A stretch of DNA of 20,977 nt from a virus. The notes under the pieces are model-generated. The model was not told the origin of the DNA, ran no database searches, and saw only the letters and a program-made list of their open reading frames with translations. This document shows positions 14,032-20,977 of this stretch, in pieces. The stretch is taken from IMG/VR virus record IMGVR_UViG_3300026932_000002, positions 1 through 20,977 of that record; one strand, given 5' to 3'. Each line of letters begins with the position of its first letter. Within the stretch, counting starts at the first letter, position 1. A program made the position numbers and the translations under genes.

Positions 14032-14349
14032 ATGGTCACAAAATACAAGGGCATCGCCGTACAGCTCGGCGACGAAGAGCTTGTTGTGCCGCCGATTGCG
14101 CTGGGTGCGCTCGAACAGCTGCAGTCCAGGCTTTCCGGTTTTACCGGTGACGTGACAGACATCAGCCAGATCGGCTTGGTGCTGGATGTCGCGCTGGCCG
14201 CACTCAAGCGCAACTACCCGGAGATGACCCGCGATCAGCTGGCGGACCTCATCGACGTGGGCAACATGATGGAAGTATTCGAGGCCGTCATGGACGTGTC
14301 AGGACTCAAGCGCAAGGCCGCGCAGGGGGAAGCTCAGGCGGCAGTTTGA
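14032..14349 (+). CDS. tail assembly chaperone, upstream member (gpG-like)
   Basis: A 105-residue protein starting MVTKYKGIAVQLGDEELVVP, with a beta hairpin and then helices (LEQLQSRLSG, LVLDVALAALKRNYPEMTRD, VFEAVMDVSGLKRKA). This is the composition of the tail assembly chaperones lying between tail tube and tape measure genes, which coat the tape measure protein during tail building. GGAG lies just ahead of ATG 14032. The stop overlaps the next frame by four bases. The next frame is -1 relative to this gene, as in the G / GT pair of lambda (see findings). Confidence 0.75.
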   Translation: MVTKYKGIAVQLGDEELVVPPIALGALEQLQSRLSGFTGDVTDISQIGLVLDVALAALKRNYPEMTRDQLADLIDVGNMMEVFEAVMDVSGLKRKAAQGEAQAAV

Positions 14350-14624
14350 CGGACTGGGGCGAGCTGTACTCCCACATCATCGCCTGTACCGGGTGGACGT
14401 GGGAGTACATCGCCGAAAACATCGACCTGCCGCGCCTGGAGTCAATGAACCGCTACTGGCGGAAATCCCCGCCCCTGCACTTGATGGTGCAGGCATATCT
14501 TGGCATCACCCCCACAGAAGACACATTCCCACCCTCCATCGAAGAGCAGCAGTACGTCCCGGCCACGAAGCTGACCAAGGACGAATTTGACGCACTCCTG
14601 AAAGCCAAGGGCCTGATCACATGA
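14346..14624 (+). CDS. tail assembly chaperone, downstream member (T-like), TTG start or frameshift product
   Basis: A 92-residue frame beginning TTG at 14346 (MTDWGELYSHIIACTGWTWE, then YIAENIDLPRLESMNRYW). The 'GWxWEYIAENIDLPRLxxMNxYW' pattern followed by PPLHLMVQAYLGI is typical of the second small protein before the tape measure gene in this phage group. The C-terminus (LTKDEFDALLKAKGLIT) is a charged helix. The only upstream start is TTG inside the previous stop (TTGA 14346-14349), with the modest site AGGCGG four bases ahead. The first internal ATG would lose the conserved Trp region. So either TTG is used by coupling, or the protein is made as a -1 frameshift extension of the preceding gene. 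It overlaps the tape measure start (ATGA 14621-14624). Confidence 0.75.
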   Translation: MTDWGELYSHIIACTGWTWEYIAENIDLPRLESMNRYWRKSPPLHLMVQAYLGITPTEDTFPPSIEEQQYVPATKLTKDEFDALLKAKGLIT

Positions 14625-17476
14625 GCGATGACGACAAAATCGAAGTAAAGGTCTCGGCGAATACGGAAGGCCTCAAGTCGGGAATGGACGACTCTGCCCG
14701 GAAAACCGAAGAGACCACCGAGAGGATCAAAAAGAAGTTTCAGGAGCTGCAGTCGGAGTTCAAGAAGACTGAGGATCTTTTCAAGAAGGGGCTGAACCCG
14801 GAAACCTCCAAGATGAAAGAGTGGGGAGACGAAGCGAAGCGCGTCTTTCTTGAGACTCGGACGAACGAAGAAAAGGTCGCGAACGAACAGGCCAAGCTCA
14901 ATGCGCTTCTGAAAGCCGGCGCAATTGACGCCGAGACGTTCAACCGGGCGATGTCGAAGTTCAACGTCCACCCCGCCGTAGAGGGTGGTGGATTTTTCAC
15001 CACCATGAAAGAAGGCGGTGAAAAAGCGGCCGGCGCAATGGAAATGCTGAATCGGGCGTTTCTTGCCATCACCGCCGTGCTGGCTGGTGGCCAGATTTTC
15101 AAAGAGGTAGTTGGCGAGACGGCGAAAATCACAAGTGAAGCCATCAAACTGGAACGTGCATTCGGCATGGACTCCGAAGCAGCGTCCGCGTTGAATATCG
15201 CGCTGGAAGATGTTTTCGCGACATCAGATCAATACACAGAGTCTGCCACGAAGCTTGAACGCCAGCTGAAGACGAACGAGGCTGGCCTCAACAAAATGGG
15301 GCTTGCCACGCGTGACTCCAGTGGGCATTTGAAGGACCTCAACACGCTGATGCTGGACGCCGTGGAGGTCGTGAACAGTTACAAGCAGGGGACCGACAGG
15401 AACCTCGCATCGATGACGCTGTTCGGCGCTCGATCTGCCGACTTGGCTGGCATCCTCATGCTGACCAAAGAAGGCATGGAAGAAGCCAAGGAGAAGCAGG
15501 AAGCGCTGGGGCTGACTGTGACCGAAAAAGGGCAGAAGGCCTACATCGAATACAAAAAGGCCCTCGTCGAAGTAAATGACGTATTCATGGGGATCAAAAA
15601 GGCGATTGGCGACGCCGTCATCCCTGTGCTCACCAGCCTTGCAAAAGAATTCTCAGACAACGGCCCCTCTGCCGTCGAGCTTTTCAGCGCAGCCATCAAA
15701 GGCCTGCTTACTGCGTTTGAGCTGTTCAAGCTGCAGATCCAGGTTATGGGGTCCGTGGTGTCCAATGTCATGCTGACCTTGATGGATTTGGGTGAAGGCT
15801 TTGCCGACTTCTGGAAGAAGGTGCTTTCTGGAGACTTCTCCGGAGCCATGGAAGTCGCCAAGCACAACCTCAAAATCTTCGGAGAGGATGCCAAGCGCGT
15901 ATTCACCGAAGTCAAGGATGTCGCAGACGACAACGCAAAAAAGATTGCCGCCATCTGGGATCCTGATAAGTCTGGCGCGGCGAAGGTCGGGACCCAGGGT
16001 GATAAGACTATGGGCGAAATGGGCACGAAGCACAGCCGGGTGCCCGAGTGGGAAACCGAACTTGAAGAGCTGAAGACGCACCTCGCCGAGGAAGCGAACG
16101 CCAAGGGCCAGTACTTCAAGATGTCCGAGCAGCAGGAGCTTGAATACTGGCAGAAAGTCAAAGCGCAGCATCAGCTGAGCCAGGAAGAAGACATCTCCGT
16201 CCGCAAGAAGACGGCAACGCTTGGGCAGGAGATCCTGAAGAATGGCTTCGAGGCCACAATCGCAAAACTGAAGGAAGAAGAGGCGGCGGCCCGTAACAAT
16301 GCCGAGGCCAAGATTGCGATTGCGAAGCAAGAGAGCGATCGAATCAAGCAGTACTACGGTGAAGGCTCGAAGGAATATCAGAAAGCGCTGCAGCACGAGG
16401 ATCAACTCGAAAAAGAAGCGGCGAAGCAGCGCCTGGAAATCGCCAAGGCCACCGCCGAGCAGATCCGCGATGTGAAGCTACAGGCTGTCCAGGCCGACGA
16501 AGATTACGCCAAGCTGCAGTACGACCTTGGCAACATCACGAACGCCCAATTGCTGCAACAGGAATTGGTCTTCGAAGACCGGATGAACGAGATCAAACGG
16601 CAAGCTCTCCAGGCACGCGCCGACATGCTTGACCCGCAGTCTGATCCCGTCGCCAAGGCGCAGATTGACGCCCAGATTGAAGCGCTGGAGCTACAGCATC
16701 AGCAGAAGATGCGCCAGATCCGCAACCAGCAGGCCACGAACGAGAAGAACAAGGACCCGCTCAAAGACCTCGGGACAGATCTTGGCGCCGCGACCGGCAT
16801 GAAGGACGGTGGAACGCTTGGCAACAGCATTTTCGGGTCTTTTTCAAATGCTCTAGACAACATGTCGTCACGAGCAAAAACATTCCGGCAAAACATAGAA
16901 GACATGAATAAGTCGCTATATCAGTCTTTTATGCAAAATCTAGTAGTTAATCCGCTAAAACAATATAGCGCTGCTATTGCAAGGATGATTGCCGAAAAAA
17001 TTGGGCTTTTAACTCAAAGTCAAGCAGCAGACAAAACATCAGATGCATCTGCAATCATAAGTGCCAAAGCGAAGGCGGCCGCCATAATCCCTGCCGAAGC
17101 ATCGACTGCTGCGGGTGGCGCAGCATCTGCGATGGCATCAATTCCATATGTTGGTCCGGCTTTGGCTGCTGCCGCTTACGCCGAGACCTTCGCGCTCGTG
17201 ATGTCCGGTCTTGCAACAGCATCTGCAGCCGGGGGTTATGACATTGATGCAGGGGTCAATCCTGTCACGCAACTGCACGCCAAGGAAATGGTGCTTCCAG
17301 CTAAGTATGCTGACGTAATTCGCGGGATGGCTGATGGCGGCTCAGATGGATCTGGTGCGACGAACATCCATATTCACGCTGCTGACGGTAAGAGCGTGCA
17401 GCGCATGCTCATGAGCCAGGACCGCACCATTGCAAAAGCACTCGTGAGAGCAGTGAAAAACGGGGTTCGATCATGA
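14621..17476 (+). CDS. tape measure protein
   Basis: A 951-residue protein, the longest in the window and in the classic place after the chaperones. The N-terminus (1-110) is a charged coiled coil (SARKTEETTERIKKKFQELQ). A hydrophobic helix lies at about 140-165 (FLAITAVLAGGQIF), then a domain with IKLERAFGMDSEAASALNIA and FGARSADLAGILMLTKEG at about 170-300. A second hydrophobic stretch follows at about 325-400, and a long Glu/Lys/Gln/Ala coiled coil at about 480-710. Residues about 825-880 are again hydrophobic and Ala/Gly-rich (IPYVGPALAAAAYAETFALV). The C-terminal 'LHAKEMVLPAKYADVIRGMA' motif is common in tape measure proteins of this family. Length sets tail length; at about 0.15 nm per residue this predicts roughly 140 nm. 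The codon make-up changes sharply to AT-rich at about 16840-17060 (see findings). The start is coupled (ATGA). Confidence 0.92.
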   Translation: MSDDDKIEVKVSANTEGLKSGMDDSARKTEETTERIKKKFQELQSEFKKTEDLFKKGLNPETSKMKEWGDEAKRVFLETRTNEEKVANEQAKLNALLKAGAIDAETFNRAMSKFNVHPAVEGGGFFTTMKEGGEKAAGAMEMLNRAFLAITAVLAGGQIFKEVVGETAKITSEAIKLERAFGMDSEAASALNIALEDVFATSDQYTESATKLERQLKTNEAGLNKMGLATRDSSGHLKDLNTLMLDAVEVVNSYKQGTDRNLASMTLFGARSADLAGILMLTKEGMEEAKEKQEALGLTVTEKGQKAYIEYKKALVEVNDVFMGIKKAIGDAVIPVLTSLAKEFSDNGPSAVELFSAAIKGLLTAFELFKLQIQVMGSVVSNVMLTLMDLGEGFADFWKKVLSGDFSGAMEVAKHNLKIFGEDAKRVFTEVKDVADDNAKKIAAIWDPDKSGAAKVGTQGDKTMGEMGTKHSRVPEWETELEELKTHLAEEANAKGQYFKMSEQQELEYWQKVKAQHQLSQEEDISVRKKTATLGQEILKNGFEATIAKLKEEEAAARNNAEAKIAIAKQESDRIKQYYGEGSKEYQKALQHEDQLEKEAAKQRLEIAKATAEQIRDVKLQAVQADEDYAKLQYDLGNITNAQLLQQELVFEDRMNEIKRQALQARADMLDPQSDPVAKAQIDAQIEALELQHQQKMRQIRNQQATNEKNKDPLKDLGTDLGAATGMKDGGTLGNSIFGSFSNALDNMSSRAKTFRQNIEDMNKSLYQSFMQNLVVNPLKQYSAAIARMIAEKIGLLTQSQAADKTSDASAIISAKAKAAAIIPAEASTAAGGAASAMASIPYVGPALAAAAYAETFALVMSGLATASAAGGYDIDAGVNPVTQLHAKEMVLPAKYADVIRGMADGGSDGSGATNIHIHAADGKSVQRMLMSQDRTIAKALVRAVKNGVRS

Positions 17477-18078
17477 GCAGGATCATCTTCCCTGACCTGC
17501 CAGGGCAGAGCATCACGCTCATCCGCAATCCGGTATGGAGCACGTCCATCAAAGAGTCTGTGGCCGGCGTGGAAACGGCCGTGGGCCTCTTCCCGTGGCC
17601 GCGCTGGCACTACACCGTGCAGTACGAGGTGCTCCGCATGCGTGCGGCGACGGACGAGCTTGCGCAGCTTGCGGCCTTTCTTTGCAAGTGCCAGGGGCAG
17701 GCCCAGACGTTTTACTACACCGATCCGGACTACAACACCTGCTCTGCCGTGCAGTTCGGTACGGGCGACGGTTCCACGACGCTCTTCCAGTTGGCCAGGA
17801 TCATCTACGACTGGGAAGAGCCGGTGTGGGCGCCGAATACCTATGTCATCTTCAAGAACGGCACGCAGCTCACCGAAGGGACTGACTACACGATGGGCAC
17901 GACAGGGCAGGTGCAATTCACCGCTGCGCCGGCCTCTGGCGCCGTCCTGACGTGGACGGGAACCTACTACATGCCCTGCCGACTGATGAAAGATGAAGGC
18001 CCGGACATGGAGCGCATGGTTTGGTATCTCTGGAAAACCGGGAAGCTTGAATTCAAGAGCAAGGTCTATCCGACATGA
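17473..18078 (+). CDS. distal tail protein (TIGR02217/DUF2460, GTA gp12-like)
   Basis: A 201-residue protein. The start IIFPDLPGQSITLIRNPVWS, then ETAVGLFPWPRWHYTVQYEV, then AAFLCKCQGQAQTFYYTDPD is the DUF2460/TIGR02217 signature, with the Pro-rich 'FPWPRWHYTVQYE' strand. The C-terminus WYLWKTGKLEFKSKVYPT is also characteristic. The member is the distal tail ring that links the tube to the hub, as in the Rhodobacter gene transfer agent. Residues about 94-166 form an extra beta module (GDGSTTLFQLARII, TGQVQFTAAPASGAVLTW) that splits the family's N- and C-terminal signatures. ATGA overlaps join it to the tape measure gene and to the next gene. Confidence 0.83.
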   Translation: MSRIIFPDLPGQSITLIRNPVWSTSIKESVAGVETAVGLFPWPRWHYTVQYEVLRMRAATDELAQLAAFLCKCQGQAQTFYYTDPDYNTCSAVQFGTGDGSTTLFQLARIIYDWEEPVWAPNTYVIFKNGTQLTEGTDYTMGTTGQVQFTAAPASGAVLTWTGTYYMPCRLMKDEGPDMERMVWYLWKTGKLEFKSKVYPT

Positions 18079-18929
18079 TCACGCTGACATCTGACCACCA
18101 GACGCTGCTCAACACCCGGCAGTTCCAGAGCTTCGATCTCTACGACTGGACCTTCCAGGATGGGTCACACATCCGCCTGTGCGGGAATGCCCGGACAGTG
18201 ATCTGGAACGGAACCTCCTATCTGGGGTCTGGCCCGATCCTTGAACGTGGTGATCTGCGAATCTCTCGCGGCCTGGATGCCGATGAGTTCAAGCTCAACA
18301 TTCGCCCGCGCGAGGACTCCACGCTGAACGGCATCGGCTGGTATCAGGCGTGTGCCAACGGCTTTTTTGATGGTGCGCAGTTCGTGATGTATCGCGGGCA
18401 TGCGCCGCTTGGAAGCGCATTGATCACCGGCGCCGTGATCCGGTTCAAGGGGTTTGTCGACACGGTTGATACCGACGACACGCTCATCATCGAGATGAAC
18501 CACAAGTCTTTCATGATGGTGCTGGGCCGGCAGTGGCCACCGTTTGTCTATCAGTCTGGATGCTGCCGCACTGTCTATGACACCGGGTGCACGCTGTCAC
18601 GATCAGCTTGGCAGACCACAAGTTCTTGCCTTGCCGGCAGTACGCAGACGGTTATCCAGACCTCTCTGTCGCAAGCGGCCGGCTTCTTCTCTGGCGGCGA
18701 AATCCGCTTCACTGGCGGCAACAATGCCGGCGCACGCCGCACTGTCCGGCTGCATGCCTCGGGCGCCCTGACACTTGCCTACCCGCTCAACTTCGCGCCA
18801 ACAGCCGGCGACACTTTTGCGATCTGGCCCGGATGCGACGGCACTTATGCGACGTGCACCGGGAAGTTCTCCAACGGCACCCATTTTTCCGGTGAGCCGG
18901 TAATCCCAGTCCCCGAAACGACGTACTGA
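18075..18929 (+). CDS. baseplate/hub protein (TIGR02218/DUF2163), putative Fe-S tail-tip protein
   Basis: A 284-residue protein of the DUF2163/TIGR02218 family, equal to GTA gp13 and functionally similar to lambda gpL. Its landmarks are SFDLYDWTFQDGSHIRLCGN (19-38), FKGFVDTVDTDDTLIIEMNH (124-143), then the Cys-rich part with SGCCRTVYDTGC (161-172). The C-terminal GCDGTYATCTGKFSNGTHFS (253-272) is the hallmark 'C-x6-C...KF.N...F.G.P' ending. Cysteines 163/164, 172, 254 and 261 could hold an Fe-S cluster as in lambda gpL. About 80 residues between 172 and 254 form an inserted beta domain. The gene starts by ATGA overlap and is followed one base later by the peptidase gene. It is predicted to sit at the tail tip, closing the tube. 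Confidence 0.85.
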   Translation: MITLTSDHQTLLNTRQFQSFDLYDWTFQDGSHIRLCGNARTVIWNGTSYLGSGPILERGDLRISRGLDADEFKLNIRPREDSTLNGIGWYQACANGFFDGAQFVMYRGHAPLGSALITGAVIRFKGFVDTVDTDDTLIIEMNHKSFMMVLGRQWPPFVYQSGCCRTVYDTGCTLSRSAWQTTSSCLAGSTQTVIQTSLSQAAGFFSGGEIRFTGGNNAGARRTVRLHASGALTLAYPLNFAPTAGDTFAIWPGCDGTYATCTGKFSNGTHFSGEPVIPVPETTY

Positions 18930-18930
18930 C

Positions 18931-19350
18931 ATGACCCAAGACGATATCGTGACCGCCGCGTTGCGGTGGATCGGCACGCCCTATCACCACGCCGCGCGCG
19001 TGCATGGTGCCGGGGTAGATTGCGCCCAGCTGCTCTATGCCGTGTTCGTCGAAGACCTGGAAATTGTTTCGGCTTTCGACATCGACAGCTATCCCTGCGA
19101 CTGGATGCAGCATCGCGAAGAAGAGAAGTTTCTTGGCTACATCACCCAGCACGCTGAAGAAATCACTGACCCGCAGCCGGGCGACGTGGTGCTCTACAAG
19201 TGGGGCCGCTGCTACGCGCACGCCGGGATTGTCAAGTCGTGGCCGGACATCATCCACGCGGATTTCCGAGCGGGGCGCGTCATTGTCTCTGCCGGTGATG
19301 CCGGGCGCTTGACTGATCGCGAACACAAATTTTTCCGGGTGACGAAATAA
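18931..19350 (+). CDS. NlpC/P60-family tail tip peptidase (GTA gp14-like)
   Basis: A 139-residue protein with the NlpC/P60 arrangement: WIGTPYHH (13-20), GVDCAQLLY with nucleophile C31, GDVVLYKW (84-91), CYAHAGIV with H97, and a third polar residue probably H109 (DIIHADF). This set matches the TIGR02219 type found next to TIGR02217/TIGR02218 proteins. It would cut the peptide stem of peptidoglycan at the tail tip during DNA entry. There is no signal peptide, consistent with a virion component rather than a lysin. ATG 18931 has no strong ribosome site, so it probably relies on coupling to the gene ending at 18929. The stop overlaps the next ATG by one base. Confidence 0.88.
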   Translation: MTQDDIVTAALRWIGTPYHHAARVHGAGVDCAQLLYAVFVEDLEIVSAFDIDSYPCDWMQHREEEKFLGYITQHAEEITDPQPGDVVLYKWGRCYAHAGIVKSWPDIIHADFRAGRVIVSAGDAGRLTDREHKFFRVTK

Positions 19351-20977
19351 TGTTCGGTGGCGGCTCGACCTCTTTGTCTGGGCAGGACAGCAAGATCCTG
19401 TCTCTGCGCGTCTCGCAGAGCACGCAAGGCATCACGAAGACGGTGGTCTACGGCAAGACTCGCGTGTCCGGGAATGTCGTCTGGTACGGAGACTTTACGG
19501 CGCACGAGCACTACTCAAGCACGAGTGCCGGCAAGGGCGGCGGCGGTAGCGGATCGACATCGGTGTCCTACACCTACACCGCTTCGCTCATGCTCGCGCT
19601 GGGCATGGGGACGATATCCAGCGTCACCACGGTCTGGAAGGACTCCAGCGAGTATGCGCTTGCAGACCTGGGTTTTGAGCTACATTCGGGCGCGGTCGGC
19701 CAGTCTCCCTGGTCGTATCTGTCATCGTCTCACGCAGACGTGGCCTACCCGTATTCCGGGCTGGCTTATGCCGCGTGCGCAAATTACGACTTGGGCACAG
19801 ACGCTTCGACGCCGCAGTGGTCTTTCGAGGTAGTGGGCAATCTCTCGTCTGCGAGCAACGGCGATGCCCTGCCGTCCGCCGTGATCTCGGACATCTGGAC
19901 CAACACCACATACGGCCTGTCTCAGGACTCGTCTGTCCTGCATGACATGAGCGACTACGCGCTGTGGTGCTCAGCAAACGGGTTCACCGTGAGCATGGCT
20001 TGCTCTACTCAGCAAGAGGCGCGCTCGTGGATGCAGCAAGTGCTGGACGCTACTCTTGCGGTAGCGATCCCGTCTCAAGGCACGATCAAAGTCATCCCAC
20101 TGGGAGACCAAGCTGTCGGCTCATGGTCGCCGAACGCAACGCCCGACTACGATCTGACCGACAACGATTTTCTGTCAATCCCGACATTCAGCCGGACCCA
20201 GCCCAGGGACGCATACAATCGGGTGACGCTCGCGTACCAGAGCCGAGCGAACTACTACAACACGACGTCGCTCACGCAGCTCGATCTGACCAATACCACG
20301 ATCTACGGGGTCAACACCCAGCAGCTGCAGCTGGACTGCATCACCGACGATACCATGGCCGCCACCGTGGCCGCCGCCACGCTCTCGCGCCAGCTCAACA
20401 TCCGGCAGACCGGCGAAGTGGTGGTCGATGACCGATTCATTGCTGTCGAGCCCATGGACTTGATCACCATCCAGTCCAATGCGCTGGGCATGTCGAAAAA
20501 GGTTTTCCGGGTTACAGAGGTCGATGAGTCGGCTGATTTTCAGATCACTCTCAAAGTCGAAGAGTGGCCTTTCGGCGCGGCCCAACCGACAGCAGTAGCG
20601 ACCCAGGCGTCTGCCGGGTATGTGCCGAACTACAACGTTGCTCCAGGCTCTGCGAACACCCCCGTGATTTTCGAGCCGCCGCAGTCTCTTGCTGGCAGCG
20701 CGGAAATCTGGCTGGCAACATCAGGTGGAGATAATTGGGGTGGGTGTCAGGTCTACATCTCGCTCGACGGCGACACATACTCGCAGATCGGCACGATGTC
20801 TGCGAAGTGCCGGCACGGCTACACCACGGCGACATACCCGTCTGCGGGCGACCCGGACAACACCAACACCCTCGCGGTTGATATCTCGACATCTGCCGGG
20901 CAGCTGACGGCGGTTACGGCGGCTGTCCGCGACCTGTTTGAGTCGCTCTGCTTCGTCGGCAACGCTTCGGGCGGCGA
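19350..20977 (+). CDS. central tail hub / tip attachment protein (J-like, GTA gp15-like), 3' end outside window
   Basis: A long frame starting ATG 19350 (TAATG overlap with the peptidase gene) and open to the end of the window, 542 residues seen. The start MFGGGSTSLSGQDSKILSLR, then QGITKTVVYGKTRVSGNVVW, is typical of GTA/phage tail hub proteins, followed by a Gly/Ser linker (AGKGGGGSGSTS) and an aromatic beta region. Later parts (TIKVIPLGDQ, NDFLSIPTFSRTQPRDAYNR, DRFIAVEPMDLITI, VFRVTEVDE) follow the Phage-tail_3 / J-like hub domain. After about residue 405 the sequence turns into a Ser/Thr/Ala-rich part with a probable beta-sandwich (PVIFEPPQSLAGSAEIWLAT). The missing C-terminus probably carries the receptor-binding region. 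The protein sits at the tail tip and decides adsorption. Confidence 0.85.
   Translation, partial: MFGGGSTSLSGQDSKILSLRVSQSTQGITKTVVYGKTRVSGNVVWYGDFTAHEHYSSTSAGKGGGGSGSTSVSYTYTASLMLALGMGTISSVTTVWKDSSEYALADLGFELHSGAVGQSPWSYLSSSHADVAYPYSGLAYAACANYDLGTDASTPQWSFEVVGNLSSASNGDALPSAVISDIWTNTTYGLSQDSSVLHDMSDYALWCSANGFTVSMACSTQQEARSWMQQVLDATLAVAIPSQGTIKVIPLGDQAVGSWSPNATPDYDLTDNDFLSIPTFSRTQPRDAYNRVTLAYQSRANYYNTTSLTQLDLTNTTIYGVNTQQLQLDCITDDTMAATVAAATLSRQLNIRQTGEVVVDDRFIAVEPMDLITIQSNALGMSKKVFRVTEVDESADFQITLKVEEWPFGAAQPTAVATQASAGYVPNYNVAPGSANTPVIFEPPQSLAGSAEIWLATSGGDNWGGCQVYISLDGDTYSQIGTMSAKCRHGYTTATYPSAGDPDNTNTLAVDISTSAGQLTAVTAAVRDLFESLCFVGNASGG

Noticed and set aside
1-20977. tRNA genes, CRISPR arrays, insertion sequences, attachment sites
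   Set aside because: No cloverleaf with conserved TPsiC-like sequence, no regularly spaced repeats, no transposase or terminal inverted repeats and no integrase were seen by reading; short or diverged cases could be missed without a search.

Overview
The window is part of a tailed-phage (siphovirus-type) genome or an integrated prophage. No bacterial housekeeping gene, tRNA, CRISPR array or transposase is visible. The DNA is GC-rich. Every gene I accept lies on the + strand, and the order is that of lambdoid/HK97-like temperate phages of Proteobacteria. The families (NinB, a YbcO-like zinc protein, phiE125 gp8-like connector, portal-MuF fusion, GTA-like tail tip) point to a betaproteobacterial host such as a Burkholderiales member; that assignment is inference.

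Region 1 (1-2267) is the end of the middle/early operon. It holds the C-terminus of NinB, a small unknown protein, a PAPS-reductase-like protein, a YbcO-like HNH/zinc protein, a winged-helix candidate, a Cys-rich mini-protein and a candidate Q-type antiterminator. The genes are translationally coupled by ATGA or similar overlaps. The PAPS-reductase-like gene is much more AT-rich than its neighbours.

Region 2 (2268-2963) is a control region. It has a good sigma70-like promoter immediately after the Q candidate, a strong terminator about 25 bases past the predicted start, a small gene, a second strong terminator and an inverted repeat before the small terminase. This looks like a Q / pR' / tR' late switch.

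Region 3 (2964-12324) is packaging and head: terminase small and large subunits, an SGNH hydrolase in an unusual place between terminase and portal, a 22-codon gene remnant, a portal fused to a MuF-like minor head protein, a prohead protease fused to a scaffold-like tail, the major capsid protein with a large Ig-like insertion, a small unknown protein and a gp6-like connector. Hairpins with T-tracts separate several of these genes.

Region 4 (12321-20977) is neck and tail: gp10-like and tail-terminator-like proteins, tail tube, two tail assembly chaperones in a -1 frame relationship, a 951-residue tape measure protein, and the set distal-tail protein / hub with Fe-S-type cysteines / NlpC-P60 peptidase / J-like central hub, the last running off the window. 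No lysis, integrase or repressor gene is in view, so whether this is a free phage or a prophage cannot be decided here.
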